A DNA stretch of 6,848 nt from assembly GCA_948433815.1 (NCBI GenBank), contig CAOJDZ010000035.1, positions 1 to 6,848 on the forward strand, in the 5' to 3' direction. Both the position numbers and the translations under genes were made by a program. A model generated the notes under the pieces. The model saw only the letters and a list, made by a program, of their open reading frames with translations, was not told where the DNA came from and did not search any database. This document shows positions 1 to 5,622 of this stretch, piece by piece. The stretch is from an uncultured Clostridia bacterium. GTDB lineage: Bacteria; Bacillota_I; Bacilli_A; RF39; UBA660. Position 1 is the first letter of the stretch. Each line of letters begins with the position of its first letter.

Positions 1-619
1 TTTCACATTGCCTATACTCTTCTATTTTCTTATGATCTCCTGAAAGTAAAATTTCTGGAACTTCCATACCATTATAAACTCTAGGTTTAGTATAAACAGG
101 ATAATCTAACATACCATCTGTAAAACTTTCACTTACTAAACTCTCATCACTTATAACTCCAGGAACAAGCCTTATAATAGAGTCAGCCACAGCCATCGCT
201 GGAACTTCTCCACCAGTTAAAACATAATCTCCAATACTAATTTCCATATCAACTAAAGATTTAATTCTCTCATCAAAACCTTCATAATGTCCACATAGAA
301 GTATTAAATGTTTCTCTTTAGAAAAATCATATGCATAACTTTGATTATAAAGTTTTCCAGATGGTGTTAGCATAATTACTTTAGCGTGTTCATCCCTAAC
401 ACTATTAATAGCTTTAAATACAGGATCACACATAAGAACCATTCCGCCACCTCCACCATATGGAGTATCATCAACTTGACTATTATTAAGTTCACTAAAA
501 TCTCTTATATTAACTAAGTTAACACTAATAATTCCCTTTTCTATCGCTCTTTTTATAATACTTTCACTTAAAAATGCCTGAAACATAGAAGGAAATAAAG
601 TTAAAATATCTATTCTCAT
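1..619 (-). CDS. trmD: tRNA (guanine37-N1)-methyltransferase TrmD, 3' end cut by the window edge
   Basis: TrmD uses S-adenosylmethionine to methylate N1 of G37 next to the anticodon of tRNAs reading CNN-type codons, which prevents +1 frameshifting. I translated the minus strand by hand from the ATG at 619 and got 206 uninterrupted residues. It begins MRIDILTLFP and has the SPOUT trefoil-knot signatures: a DDTPYGGGGGMV loop at residues 50-61, CGHYEGFDER at 109-118, SIGDYVLTGGE at 128-138 and DYPVYTKPR further on. Family members are about 230-250 residues, so roughly the last 25-45 residues, the end of the tRNA-binding C-terminal domain, lie beyond the window. The start codon overlaps the rimM stop as ATGA, and a GGAGGG Shine-Dalgarno sits about 7 bases upstream, so both coupling and independent initiation are possible. 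rplS commonly follows in related genomes but is not visible here. Confidence 0.97.
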   Translation of the reverse strand, partial: MRIDILTLFPSMFQAFLSESIIKRAIEKGIISVNLVNIRDFSELNNSQVDDTPYGGGGGMVLMCDPVFKAINSVRDEHAKVIMLTPSGKLYNQSYAYDFSKEKHLILLCGHYEGFDERIKSLVDMEISIGDYVLTGGEVPAMAVADSIIRLVPGVISDESLVSESFTDGMLDYPVYTKPRVYNGMEVPEILLSGDHKKIEEYRQCE

Positions 620-1095
620 ATAAGTCCCTCCAAGTTTTTAAAAACAATAACTCCACTATTTAAATCAATATTAGATATAAATTCATTATTATATGGAATA
701 TACTTATCATTTATAAGAAATAACTTATAACCATTATTATTAATAATATCTTTAATATTTCCTATTTCATTATTTTCATATATAGCCTTAAGTCCAATTA
801 AATCTTCATCTAAATATTCATCTATTCCTAATTTTAAATCATCTCTATTTATATATACTTTACTTCCCTTAAATTTTAAAACATCATTTATATAATTATA
901 TTCATGAAATAAACACATTTCAAAATTCTTATGATGCCTATATGACTTAATAGTTACTTCTTCCTTATCTTTACCTATATAAAGTTTAAAATCGGGAACA
1001 AAAACTCGTGACTTAAATTGAAAATCACTAATAATTCTAACTTCTCCTTTAAGAGCATGTGTATTAACAAGTTTTCCTATAACTATTAAATTCAT
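616..1095 (-). CDS. rimM: Ribosome maturation factor RimM
   Basis: RimM binds ribosomal protein S19 and helps mature the 3' (head) domain of the 30S subunit. The N-terminal beta-barrel domain is marked by IGKLVNTHALKGEVRII near the start. The C-terminal PRC-barrel domain begins around YLDEDLIGLKAIYENNEIGNI and runs to the end. I place the start at the ATG at 1095 (159 residues), giving MNLIVIGKL, the usual spacing before the conserved motif. A GTG at 1104 would add three residues, but that GTG is part of an AGGTGA Shine-Dalgarno lying 5 bases before the ATG. The protein is slightly short for the family (about 165-180) and rich in Asn, Ile and Lys. Its TGA overlaps the trmD ATG by 4 bases. The rimM-trmD pair is a widely conserved arrangement, but the neighbour on the other side is unusual (see findings). 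Confidence 0.95.
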   Translation of the reverse strand: MNLIVIGKLVNTHALKGEVRIISDFQFKSRVFVPDFKLYIGKDKEEVTIKSYRHHKNFEMCLFHEYNYINDVLKFKGSKVYINRDDLKLGIDEYLDEDLIGLKAIYENNEIGNIKDIINNNGYKLFLINDKYIPYNNEFISNIDLNSGVIVFKNLEGLI

Positions 1096-1100
1096 ATAAC

Positions 1101-1106
1101 TCACCT
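1101..1106 (-). promoter_or_regulatory. Shine-Dalgarno of rimM built over the upstream stop codon
   Basis: On the minus strand this reads AGGTGA. Its TGA is the stop codon of the upstream methyltransferase gene, and the rimM ATG follows 5 bases later. A ribosome terminating on the first gene is therefore already positioned to reinitiate on rimM. This site decides the start: the GTG at 1104, inside the site, is unlikely to be the initiator. Confidence 0.7.
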
Positions 1107-1823
1107 AAATTTATACATTATTATACCACCACAAACTGAAACATTCAAACTTTCAACGTTACTACTCATAGATATACTAATTGATTCATCACTTAATTTC
1201 TTAACACTCTCGCTTATTCCTTGTCCTTCACTTCCTAAAACTAAAGCATAGTCACTAATTTTTGCCTCATCTAAATTAATATTTCCGTTCATATCCGCAT
1301 AATAAACTTTAATACCCTCTTTTTTTATTTTCTTTATAGCTTCAAGTATATTCATTCTAACAACATTCATTTTAAATATCGTTCCTTCACTAGACCTAAT
1401 CATTTTATCGTTATATAAACTAACAGAATCTTCACTAAATATTACAGTGCTTACATTAAAAGCAAGAGCACTTCTTATTATAGTACCAACATTCCCAGGA
1501 TCTTGTACATTATCTAAAAGAACTATTTTTCTACCTTTAATCTCTTTACTTTCCTTTAATCTAACAACTCCCATTACATCTGGAACACTATTTAACTTAC
1601 TTATACTTTTTAATGCACTAGTTCCTAATATAGTAGTTTTAACTCCAGAATAATCACAACTAGAAGAATCTAACTTCAAAACTTCTTCTAGAATCCCTGC
1701 TTTATATGCTTCTTCTACTAAATGGTCACCTTCTACTATATATTTCTTATACTCTAAAATATATTTTTTATCACGTAATTTCTTATAAAATTTCACTTTT
1801 TCATTATTAACAGATTCTATCAT
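1101..1823 (-). CDS. TrmH/SpoU-family RNA 2'-O-ribose methyltransferase (YsgA/RlmB-like)
   Basis: This 240-residue protein is an AdoMet-dependent SPOUT-clan enzyme expected to methylate a ribose 2'-OH in rRNA or tRNA. The first ~85 residues form the substrate-binding part (KYIVEGDHLVEEA at 28-40). The knotted catalytic domain follows with all three SpoU motifs: motif 1, LDNVQDPGNVGTIIRSA, at 103-119, including the conserved Asn111 and Arg117; motif 2, LVLGSEGQGIS, at 194-204; and motif 3 around SLNVSVCGGI at 225-234. Length and layout resemble the Bacillus YsgA group more than classical TrmH. The exact nucleotide modified cannot be read from sequence, so no symbol is given. The ATG overlaps the upstream metallopeptidase stop as ATGA, and no strong Shine-Dalgarno precedes it, which suggests translational coupling. 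The next gene is rimM. Confidence 0.93.
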   Translation of the reverse strand: MIESVNNEKVKFYKKLRDKKYILEYKKYIVEGDHLVEEAYKAGILEEVLKLDSSSCDYSGVKTTILGTSALKSISKLNSVPDVMGVVRLKESKEIKGRKIVLLDNVQDPGNVGTIIRSALAFNVSTVIFSEDSVSLYNDKMIRSSEGTIFKMNVVRMNILEAIKKIKKEGIKVYYADMNGNINLDEAKISDYALVLGSEGQGISESVKKLSDESISISMSSNVESLNVSVCGGIIMYKFR

Positions 1824-2458
1824 TCTTCTCTAAGTACCTTTCTATTTTCTTTATAATTTGGTTTATAATAACTAACACTTTCCCAAAAAGCCTTACTATG
1901 GTCAAAATGTATAAAATGACATAATTCATGAACTATAACATAATCAATTTCATCCAAAGTGTATTTAATAAGTTCTGTATTAAGTGTAACAACTTTATTT
2001 CGTTTATTACAGTGTCCCCATTTCCTAACCATTTTTCTAATAACTAACTTAGGCCACGGAATATCAGCATTCATTTTATCATAGCATAGTTTAAGCCTAA
2101 TTGGAAAAATCTTCTTAGCTTCACTTTTTAAAAACTTATCTAATTTTTCCATTTTATCTACATAAACTTTATCTTCATCAATTTTTACTTCTTTAAATAC
2201 ATTACACAAAACAATAGAATATTCTTTACCTAAATAGAAAAATTTACTAGATTTCTCTATTTTTCTTTTTTCTCTATCAATCATCTTTTTAATAGCCTCT
2301 TCATTATCTTTAATTAACTTTAAAACACTTTTTTCACTTACAAATAAAGAAGTAGAAGCATAAATTTTTAAATCACTTTTAACTCTCAAATAAGTATTCT
2401 TTATTCTTTTTTTTATAATAATTACTTCATAATACTCATTATTAATTAACACTTTCAT
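1820..2458 (-). CDS. YgjP-like zinc metallopeptidase domain protein
   Basis: A 212-residue protein of the YgjP/DUF45 group, related to SprT/WLM metallopeptidases. The HExxH signature HELCH lies at residues 177-181 and is followed by FIHFDHSKAFW, whose His187 is the likely third zinc ligand before the family's FW pair. Upstream is the family's RKWG block, RKWGHCNKRNKVVTLN, at 145-160, where most members have WGSC and this one has WGHC. No signal peptide or membrane segment is expected with this start, so it is probably cytoplasmic. Its substrate is unknown. An ATG at 2491 is in frame and would add 11 hydrophobic residues, but a TGnTATAAT promoter lies inside that extension, so transcripts from it could not include that ATG. 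It is the first gene of the RNA-maturation operon and overlaps the next gene by 4 bases. Confidence 0.88.
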   Translation of the reverse strand: MKVLINNEYYEVIIIKKRIKNTYLRVKSDLKIYASTSLFVSEKSVLKLIKDNEEAIKKMIDREKRKIEKSSKFFYLGKEYSIVLCNVFKEVKIDEDKVYVDKMEKLDKFLKSEAKKIFPIRLKLCYDKMNADIPWPKLVIRKMVRKWGHCNKRNKVVTLNTELIKYTLDEIDYVIVHELCHFIHFDHSKAFWESVSYYKPNYKENRKVLREE

Positions 2459-2474
2459 ACTAATCACTATAAAA

Positions 2475-2483
2475 ATTATATCA
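2475..2483 (-). promoter_or_regulatory. Extended -10 promoter of the metallopeptidase-methyltransferase-rimM-trmD operon
   Basis: The minus strand reads TGATATAAT, a perfect TATAAT with the TGn extension. The hexamer 17 bases upstream (TTTTAA, 2498-2503) is a poor -35 match, which is typical where an extended -10 compensates. Transcription would start near 2468, leaving a leader of only about 10 bases before the ATG at 2458. The promoter sits directly after the terminator of the surface-protein gene, which fits a new transcription unit. Confidence 0.65.
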
Positions 2484-2500
2484 TGTATCATACATTATTA

Positions 2501-2535
2501 AAAGAAAGAAAAAGAACGCTTATATTAAAGCGTCC
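2501..2535 (-). terminator. Intrinsic terminator of the surface-protein gene
   Basis: On the minus strand, GGACGCTT (2535-2528) pairs with AAGCGTTC (2521-2514): 8 pairs, one of them G-U, around a 6-base loop. A pyrimidine tract, TTTTTCTTTCTTT, follows at 2513-2501. The stop codon of the surface-protein gene (2522-2520) lies across the loop and second arm, so a terminating ribosome would cover the hairpin. Confidence 0.85.
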
Positions 2536-2778
2536 ATATTAACCATATCAGTTTGAGTATTTACCTCATCCATAGTACTAGAAGTACTAGGAACTTCTGG
2601 TTCAGTTTGTGTATTTGCTTCTCCTTCTGGAGTTACATCTCCACTTTCTGATTGTGTTGTATCTGTACCTTCTGCTTGTTCAGGGTCTGTTGCCCCTGTA
2701 TCACCAGAATCTGGTGTTCCTGGAGTACTAGGATCTGTTGTTCCAGTATTATCAGGATTTTCTGTTTCTGGTGCTTTC
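2520..2778 (-). repeat. Low-complexity Thr/Pro/Asp/Gly/Ser/Glu-rich coding tail
   Basis: This encodes the last ~86 residues of the surface protein. The composition is dominated by T, P, D, G, S, E and Q, with recurring TDP and GTxD/GDT units and a repeated E-x-NTQT (505-510 and 523-528). It looks like an extended, disordered wall-spanning or spacer segment. Such tails are prone to length change, so this stretch could vary between strains. Confidence 0.55.
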
Positions 2779-4133
2779 TCAAGTTCACTAAAATCAAACG
2801 TATATGTTATTTTTCCATATTTTGTTCCTTCGCCATCCCAGTCTATAGTGAACACTGGTCTAGCATTGATATCATCATCAATAGCGTAGTATAGATAGAT
2901 AAACTTACGACCAGTTGAATAAGTTTTAACTACATTTTCTGCTCCTGTAAGATCTTGAATAGTACCATCTTGTTTTGTTACAGTTAAACCAAAATTTTTG
3001 ATTTCATCATCTGTAATATCAGTAGGCGCTAAAACCTTAACAGAAAGAATGTAATTAAAATCTTCTAATCCTAAATCTAATCCAGCTACTACATCTTTAT
3101 CATAGTAATTAGCAGTTCCAGTAAATTTCAATGTATAATTTTTATCTTCTGGTGCCACTTGATTACTATTATCACCTTCACTAGGTGTTGTTGGGTCAGC
3201 TAATACATTAGCTTCATCATTATTTACTTCTTCATCATTTGTAGACGTTGTCACAGTACCGTTCCCAAAATTAATTTCATCACTTGGTTTAGGTTCTAGA
3301 ACTAAAATTTCATAAGTTCTATCTTGTCCACCAATTGCTTCATCTTTAGTAGGAACTTTAACTAATTCGTCAGCTTCAGCTTTAGTCATAGGTGTTTCTA
3401 TAACTAGCTCACTTATATCCAATGTATAAGTTACTGAATTACCATCTCCATAATCTATTAAAATAGTAGGATTTTCTGGCATTCCATCACCAACGGCCTG
3501 TGTCCAATAGAAGTATAAGTTACCAGCTGCGATTTCTTCTGGAGTACTTGCTATAATTTCAACTCCATAATTATTAAATCCAGTAATAGTTTTAGTAGTA
3601 ATAGTTAATTTATCTAAATCGTCAATTTTATATTTACGATCTAAATTAAGTTTTACTCTAATAAAATTAGTATAATTTCCAAGAGTTGGATCAACTTTTG
3701 CCACATATCTTGAAAATCCTGTTAACTTAACTACATTGTTTTCATCTATTGTCACAGTATAATCATCAGTTTCACTTTCAACAGGTGCTACTACTTCTTC
3801 TTCAGGTTCTTCTTCAACTGGTGGAATAACTGCGATTGGATAAGATGGTTTAACATAATTATTTGTAGTATCATTAACAACAGGTTTTTCATCAACTACT
3901 GGCTTTTCTACGTCTGGCTTTTTAATAACTTCAGTTGGTTTGTTACCTTTATTGTTTTTCTTATCATCTTCTATTTCTCTATTATTAAAATAAGTAATAG
4001 ATGCGATTATAAGTCCTAAAACAACCATAATAGACAAACAAACTATAATTATTAATTTCTTATTCTTCTCGTCTTCGTCAATAATTGTTTCTTGATTATT
4101 GACTGGCTTCTTAAAGTCATTACCTTTAGCCAT
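2520..4133 (-). CDS. Predicted membrane-anchored extracellular protein with a duplicated ~120-residue domain
   Basis: I do not recognise a named family. The 537-residue protein has a short charged N-terminus ending in KNKK, one hydrophobic helix at about 26-48, and no cleavage or lipobox motif, so it looks like a signal anchor with the C-terminus outside. A Pro/Glu/Val-rich stalk follows (60-122), with the unit EKPVV twice in tandem (76-80, 82-86). Two similar domains come next, at about 124-243 and 333-451. Each begins YTV/YTL, has an aromatic cluster (LYFYW; IYLYY), then TILIDYGDG or VFTIDWDGEG, and closes on TYTLDISEL or TYTFDFSEL. A Thr/Pro/Asp/Gly/Ser tail (452-537) carries NTQT twice. 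There is no LPXTG motif, and the only Cys is in the membrane helix. A full AAGGAGGT Shine-Dalgarno lies 11 bases before the ATG. Adhesion or cell-wall contact is a guess. Confidence 0.85.
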   Translation of the reverse strand: MAKGNDFKKPVNNQETIIDEDEKNKKLIIIVCLSIMVVLGLIIASITYFNNREIEDDKKNNKGNKPTEVIKKPDVEKPVVDEKPVVNDTTNNYVKPSYPIAVIPPVEEEPEEEVVAPVESETDDYTVTIDENNVVKLTGFSRYVAKVDPTLGNYTNFIRVKLNLDRKYKIDDLDKLTITTKTITGFNNYGVEIIASTPEEIAAGNLYFYWTQAVGDGMPENPTILIDYGDGNSVTYTLDISELVIETPMTKAEADELVKVPTKDEAIGGQDRTYEILVLEPKPSDEINFGNGTVTTSTNDEEVNNDEANVLADPTTPSEGDNSNQVAPEDKNYTLKFTGTANYYDKDVVAGLDLGLEDFNYILSVKVLAPTDITDDEIKNFGLTVTKQDGTIQDLTGAENVVKTYSTGRKFIYLYYAIDDDINARPVFTIDWDGEGTKYGKITYTFDFSELEKAPETENPDNTGTTDPSTPGTPDSGDTGATDPEQAEGTDTTQSESGDVTPEGEANTQTEPEVPSTSSTMDEVNTQTDMVNMDALI

Positions 4134-4144
4134 TTTCCAATATA

Positions 4145-4152
4145 ACCTCCTT
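4145..4152 (-). promoter_or_regulatory. Strong Shine-Dalgarno of the surface-protein gene
   Basis: The minus strand reads AAGGAGGT, a complete anti-Shine-Dalgarno match. It lies 11 bases before the ATG at 4133, slightly longer than the usual spacing. A TTG in between is out of frame, so the ATG stands. Confidence 0.75.
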
Positions 4153-4177
4153 CGATAGACACTCTACCATTGAGTTC

Positions 4178-4207
4178 ATTATATAACATACTATTTAAAT
4201 TAATCAA
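4178..4207 (-). promoter_or_regulatory. Sigma-A-type promoter of the surface-protein gene
   Basis: TTGATT (-35, 4207-4202) and a perfect TATAAT (-10, 4183-4178) are separated by 18 bases. The start would fall near 4171, giving a leader of about 38 bases that contains the Shine-Dalgarno. The promoter follows the terminator of the XRE regulator gene, so the surface protein is probably its own transcription unit. An AATTAA-N5-TTAATT inverted repeat (4198-4214) is centred on the -35. Confidence 0.65.
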
Positions 4208-4240
4208 GTTAATTAGTAAAGCAACTGTAAAATAATACGT

Positions 4241-4270
4241 AAAAAAAACAAGATTAATTAAAATCTTGCT
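4241..4270 (-). terminator. Intrinsic terminator of the XRE regulator gene
   Basis: On the minus strand CAAGATT (4268-4262) pairs perfectly with AATCTTG (4255-4249) around a 6-base loop. Eight T's follow at 4248-4241. Weaker pairs extend the stem outward into the stop codon of the regulator gene (4272-4270). Confidence 0.88.
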
Positions 4271-4590
4271 TATTCTGAAACTAATTCAGAACTAACTTCT
4301 TCAGTTTCAACTTCGTCTTTAACTAGAGGAACTACCCCCAATGTGTAACCAATAGGTTCAAGAAGTTTTATTAAAGTGTTTATTTGAGGACTATTTAAAT
4401 TATTTTCAATTTTTGCAACTGTCTCCCTAATAATACCAGCTCTCTCTCCAACAACTCTTTGAGACAACTTTTGACTTTTTCTTGCTTCTACTACTTGACG
4501 AATAACGTCTCTTTCTAATTCTTTAAGTTTGATTTCATGCTCTATTTCTTCTTGAGACATCATTTTATTTTCTTTCTTTGGTCTACCCAT
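4270..4590 (-). CDS. XRE-family helix-turn-helix regulator, HigA-like, no visible toxin partner
   Basis: A 106-residue DNA-binding protein. A basic N-terminus, MGRPKKE, contains a GRP core like an AT-hook, and a charged helix follows (about 13-36). The HTH domain covers about 31-85: ARKSQKLSQ starts helix 1, the turn and recognition helix lie in RVVGERAGIIRETVAKIEN, and SPQINTLIKLLEPIGYTLGV finishes the bundle. This pattern matches HigA-type antitoxins and related XRE repressors. The C-terminal ~16 residues are an acidic tail. HigA partners usually lie immediately upstream, but here the flanks are 104 and 136 bases without a candidate toxin, and the gene has its own promoter and terminator. 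It may be a stand-alone, perhaps autoregulating, repressor. Targets are unknown; its own gene and the adjacent surface-protein and PHP genes are the nearest candidates. Confidence 0.88.
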   Translation of the reverse strand: MGRPKKENKMMSQEEIEHEIKLKELERDVIRQVVEARKSQKLSQRVVGERAGIIRETVAKIENNLNSPQINTLIKLLEPIGYTLGVVPLVKDEVETEEVSSELVSE

Positions 4591-4596
4591 TTCCTC

Positions 4597-4602
4597 ATCA
4601 CC
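4597..4602 (-). promoter_or_regulatory. GGTGAT Shine-Dalgarno of the XRE gene at the transcript's 5' end
   Basis: GGTGAT matches the anti-Shine-Dalgarno and lies 6 bases before the ATG at 4590, supporting that start. The predicted transcription start (about 4605-4602) would place the site at the very beginning of the mRNA. Confidence 0.55.
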
Positions 4603-4608
4603 AGTTAT

Positions 4609-4636
4609 ATTGTACCAAAATTAATTACAAAGTCAA
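4609..4636 (-). promoter_or_regulatory. Strong extended -10 promoter of the XRE regulator gene
   Basis: TTGACT (-35, 4636-4631), a 16-base spacer and TACAAT (-10, 4614-4609) preceded by TGG, which makes an extended -10. It is the closest to consensus of the promoters seen here. A TTGTA-N11-TACAA inverted repeat (4630-4610) covers the spacer and most of the -10, a natural place for autorepression. Confidence 0.75.
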
Positions 4637-4638
4637 CC

Positions 4639-4655
4639 TTTTTTTTATTTTTTTT
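4639..4655 (-). promoter_or_regulatory. A-tract (UP-element-like) upstream of the XRE promoter
   Basis: On the minus strand this reads eight A's, one T and eight A's, ending two bases before the -35. A-tracts in this position often bind the RNA polymerase alpha C-terminal domain and raise promoter strength. In DNA this AT-rich, part of it may be chance. Confidence 0.45.
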
Positions 4656-4693
4656 GTATTATATATAAATTACCATTTTTCAAATATTAATTA

Positions 4694-5596
4694 CTAAAAA
4701 TATCTTCTATTAACTAAAACTCTTTCTAAAGGTTTAGACCAATAAGATACCATCTCATAAGGTATATCTAAATTATCATTAATTCCTGTTCCCATATAAT
4801 TAGAAGGTCTATTAGTTCCATGATAATCAGATCCTCCACCTATCATTAAACCGTACATTCTACATAAAAATTTTAAATAATTCCTTTGCTTTTCATCAAA
4901 AGTTGGATATAAACATTCTATACCATCAAATGGATTATTGCATACTAACTCCTCTATGAATTCCTTTTGATTAGGATGAGGATACTGAAATGGATGAGCA
5001 AGAAACGCAACACCATTAGCATTATGTATATCTTTTATAACCTCTCTAACACTTTTATAAAAATATTTTTCATTTATATAAAAAGGTGTCGTAGGATTCG
5101 AATAAAAATTATCATGAAATCTAGCACAAGGATTATCTCCTAAACTAAATGCTCTAGCATACTCAGGATTACTAGAAAGAGCTTGAACAAAAATAGCCAT
5201 AGCTGAATATTCTTTTTCGTTTAACTCTCTTATCATAGCATCCACGTCCATTTTAAGTCCCATACGTTTACTAACTACAATATATTTTTCTAATATAGAA
5301 GTTTCTATTTCAAAAGGAGTGACCAAAGTGCTTCCAAAATCATTAAAATTTTTCATATATCCTAATACTTCAACAAATTCTCCTCTATAGGTAGCAAGAA
5401 CTTCACACCCAGGAATTATTTTGCCAGAAAAAGTTTGTCTTAAATCGCTATCATGCGCTAACTCAACATTAGCACCCACACTATTATGATCAGTTATAGA
5501 AATTAATTCTAGTTTTAACGCTTCCGCTTTTTCTAATATCTCTTTAACAGAGTCACTTCCATCAGAATACTTTGAATTAATGTGCAAATCTATCAT
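4694..5596 (-). CDS. PHP-domain phosphoesterase-like protein with two substituted metal-ligand positions
   Basis: A 300-residue cytoplasmic protein of the PHP superfamily, laid out like the YciV/RNase AM group: the N-terminal PHP half, an inserted helical segment (about 90-180), then the C-terminal metal motifs. Visible motifs are DLHINSKYSDGS (3-14), ITDHN (34-38), GCE (63-65), VEVLGY (75-80), AHPF (200-203) and GSDYHG (256-260). PHP enzymes normally have HxH in the first motif and a His in the VHxLGY motif; here these are Asn7 and Glu76. His5, Asp12, His37, Glu65, His201, Asp257 and His259 remain. It is probably a phosphatase or nuclease with altered metal binding, but loss of activity is possible. 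An AAGGGGGAG Shine-Dalgarno 5 bases before the ATG supports the start. It has its own promoter, and no clear terminator separates it from the XRE gene. Confidence 0.88.
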   Translation of the reverse strand: MIDLHINSKYSDGSDSVKEILEKAEALKLELISITDHNSVGANVELAHDSDLRQTFSGKIIPGCEVLATYRGEFVEVLGYMKNFNDFGSTLVTPFEIETSILEKYIVVSKRMGLKMDVDAMIRELNEKEYSAMAIFVQALSSNPEYARAFSLGDNPCARFHDNFYSNPTTPFYINEKYFYKSVREVIKDIHNANGVAFLAHPFQYPHPNQKEFIEELVCNNPFDGIECLYPTFDEKQRNYLKFLCRMYGLMIGGGSDYHGTNRPSNYMGTGINDNLDIPYEMVSYWSKPLERVLVNRRYF

Positions 5597-5622
5597 AAAT
5601 ACTCCCCCTTAAACTTAAAAAT

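Noticed and set aside
1096..1104. GTG start for rimM at 1104, giving a 4-base GTGA overlap
   Set aside because: The GTG is part of the AGGTGA Shine-Dalgarno for the ATG at 1095, and the ATG gives the usual N-terminus for the family.
1447..1653. Plus-strand open frame of 68 codons
   Set aside because: It lies wholly inside the methyltransferase gene, whose SpoU motifs are conserved in the other strand. The encoded peptide is low-complexity hydrophobic, and I saw no convincing start signal.
2459..2491. ATG at 2491 as the metallopeptidase start
   Set aside because: The extension covers a perfect extended -10 promoter, is unlike the family N-terminus, and would start only 28 bases from the upstream stop codon.
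2520..2780. Sortase-anchored cell-wall protein
   Set aside because: No LPXTG-like motif, C-terminal hydrophobic helix or basic tail follows the Thr/Pro-rich segment; the protein ends VNMDALI.
2652..2894. Plus-strand Cys-rich open frame of 80 codons
   Set aside because: The cysteines and isoleucines are the mirror of the Thr/Pro/Asp-rich tail and second domain of the surface protein. It is an antisense artefact of low-complexity coding DNA.
4134..4269. Toxin gene partner for the XRE regulator in the flanking gaps (also 4591-4693)
   Set aside because: Both gaps are filled by promoter, terminator and Shine-Dalgarno sequences, and neither is long enough for a HigB/RelE-type toxin.
4639..4655. 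T-tract as the terminator of a plus-strand transcript
   Set aside because: No plus-strand gene ends here and no GC-containing hairpin precedes it; an A-tract upstream of the minus-strand promoter explains it better.
4658..4663. Additional TATAAT upstream of the XRE gene
   Set aside because: The nearest TTGAAA lies only 14 bases away, too close for a -35, and TATA-like hexamers are expected by chance in this AT-rich gap.
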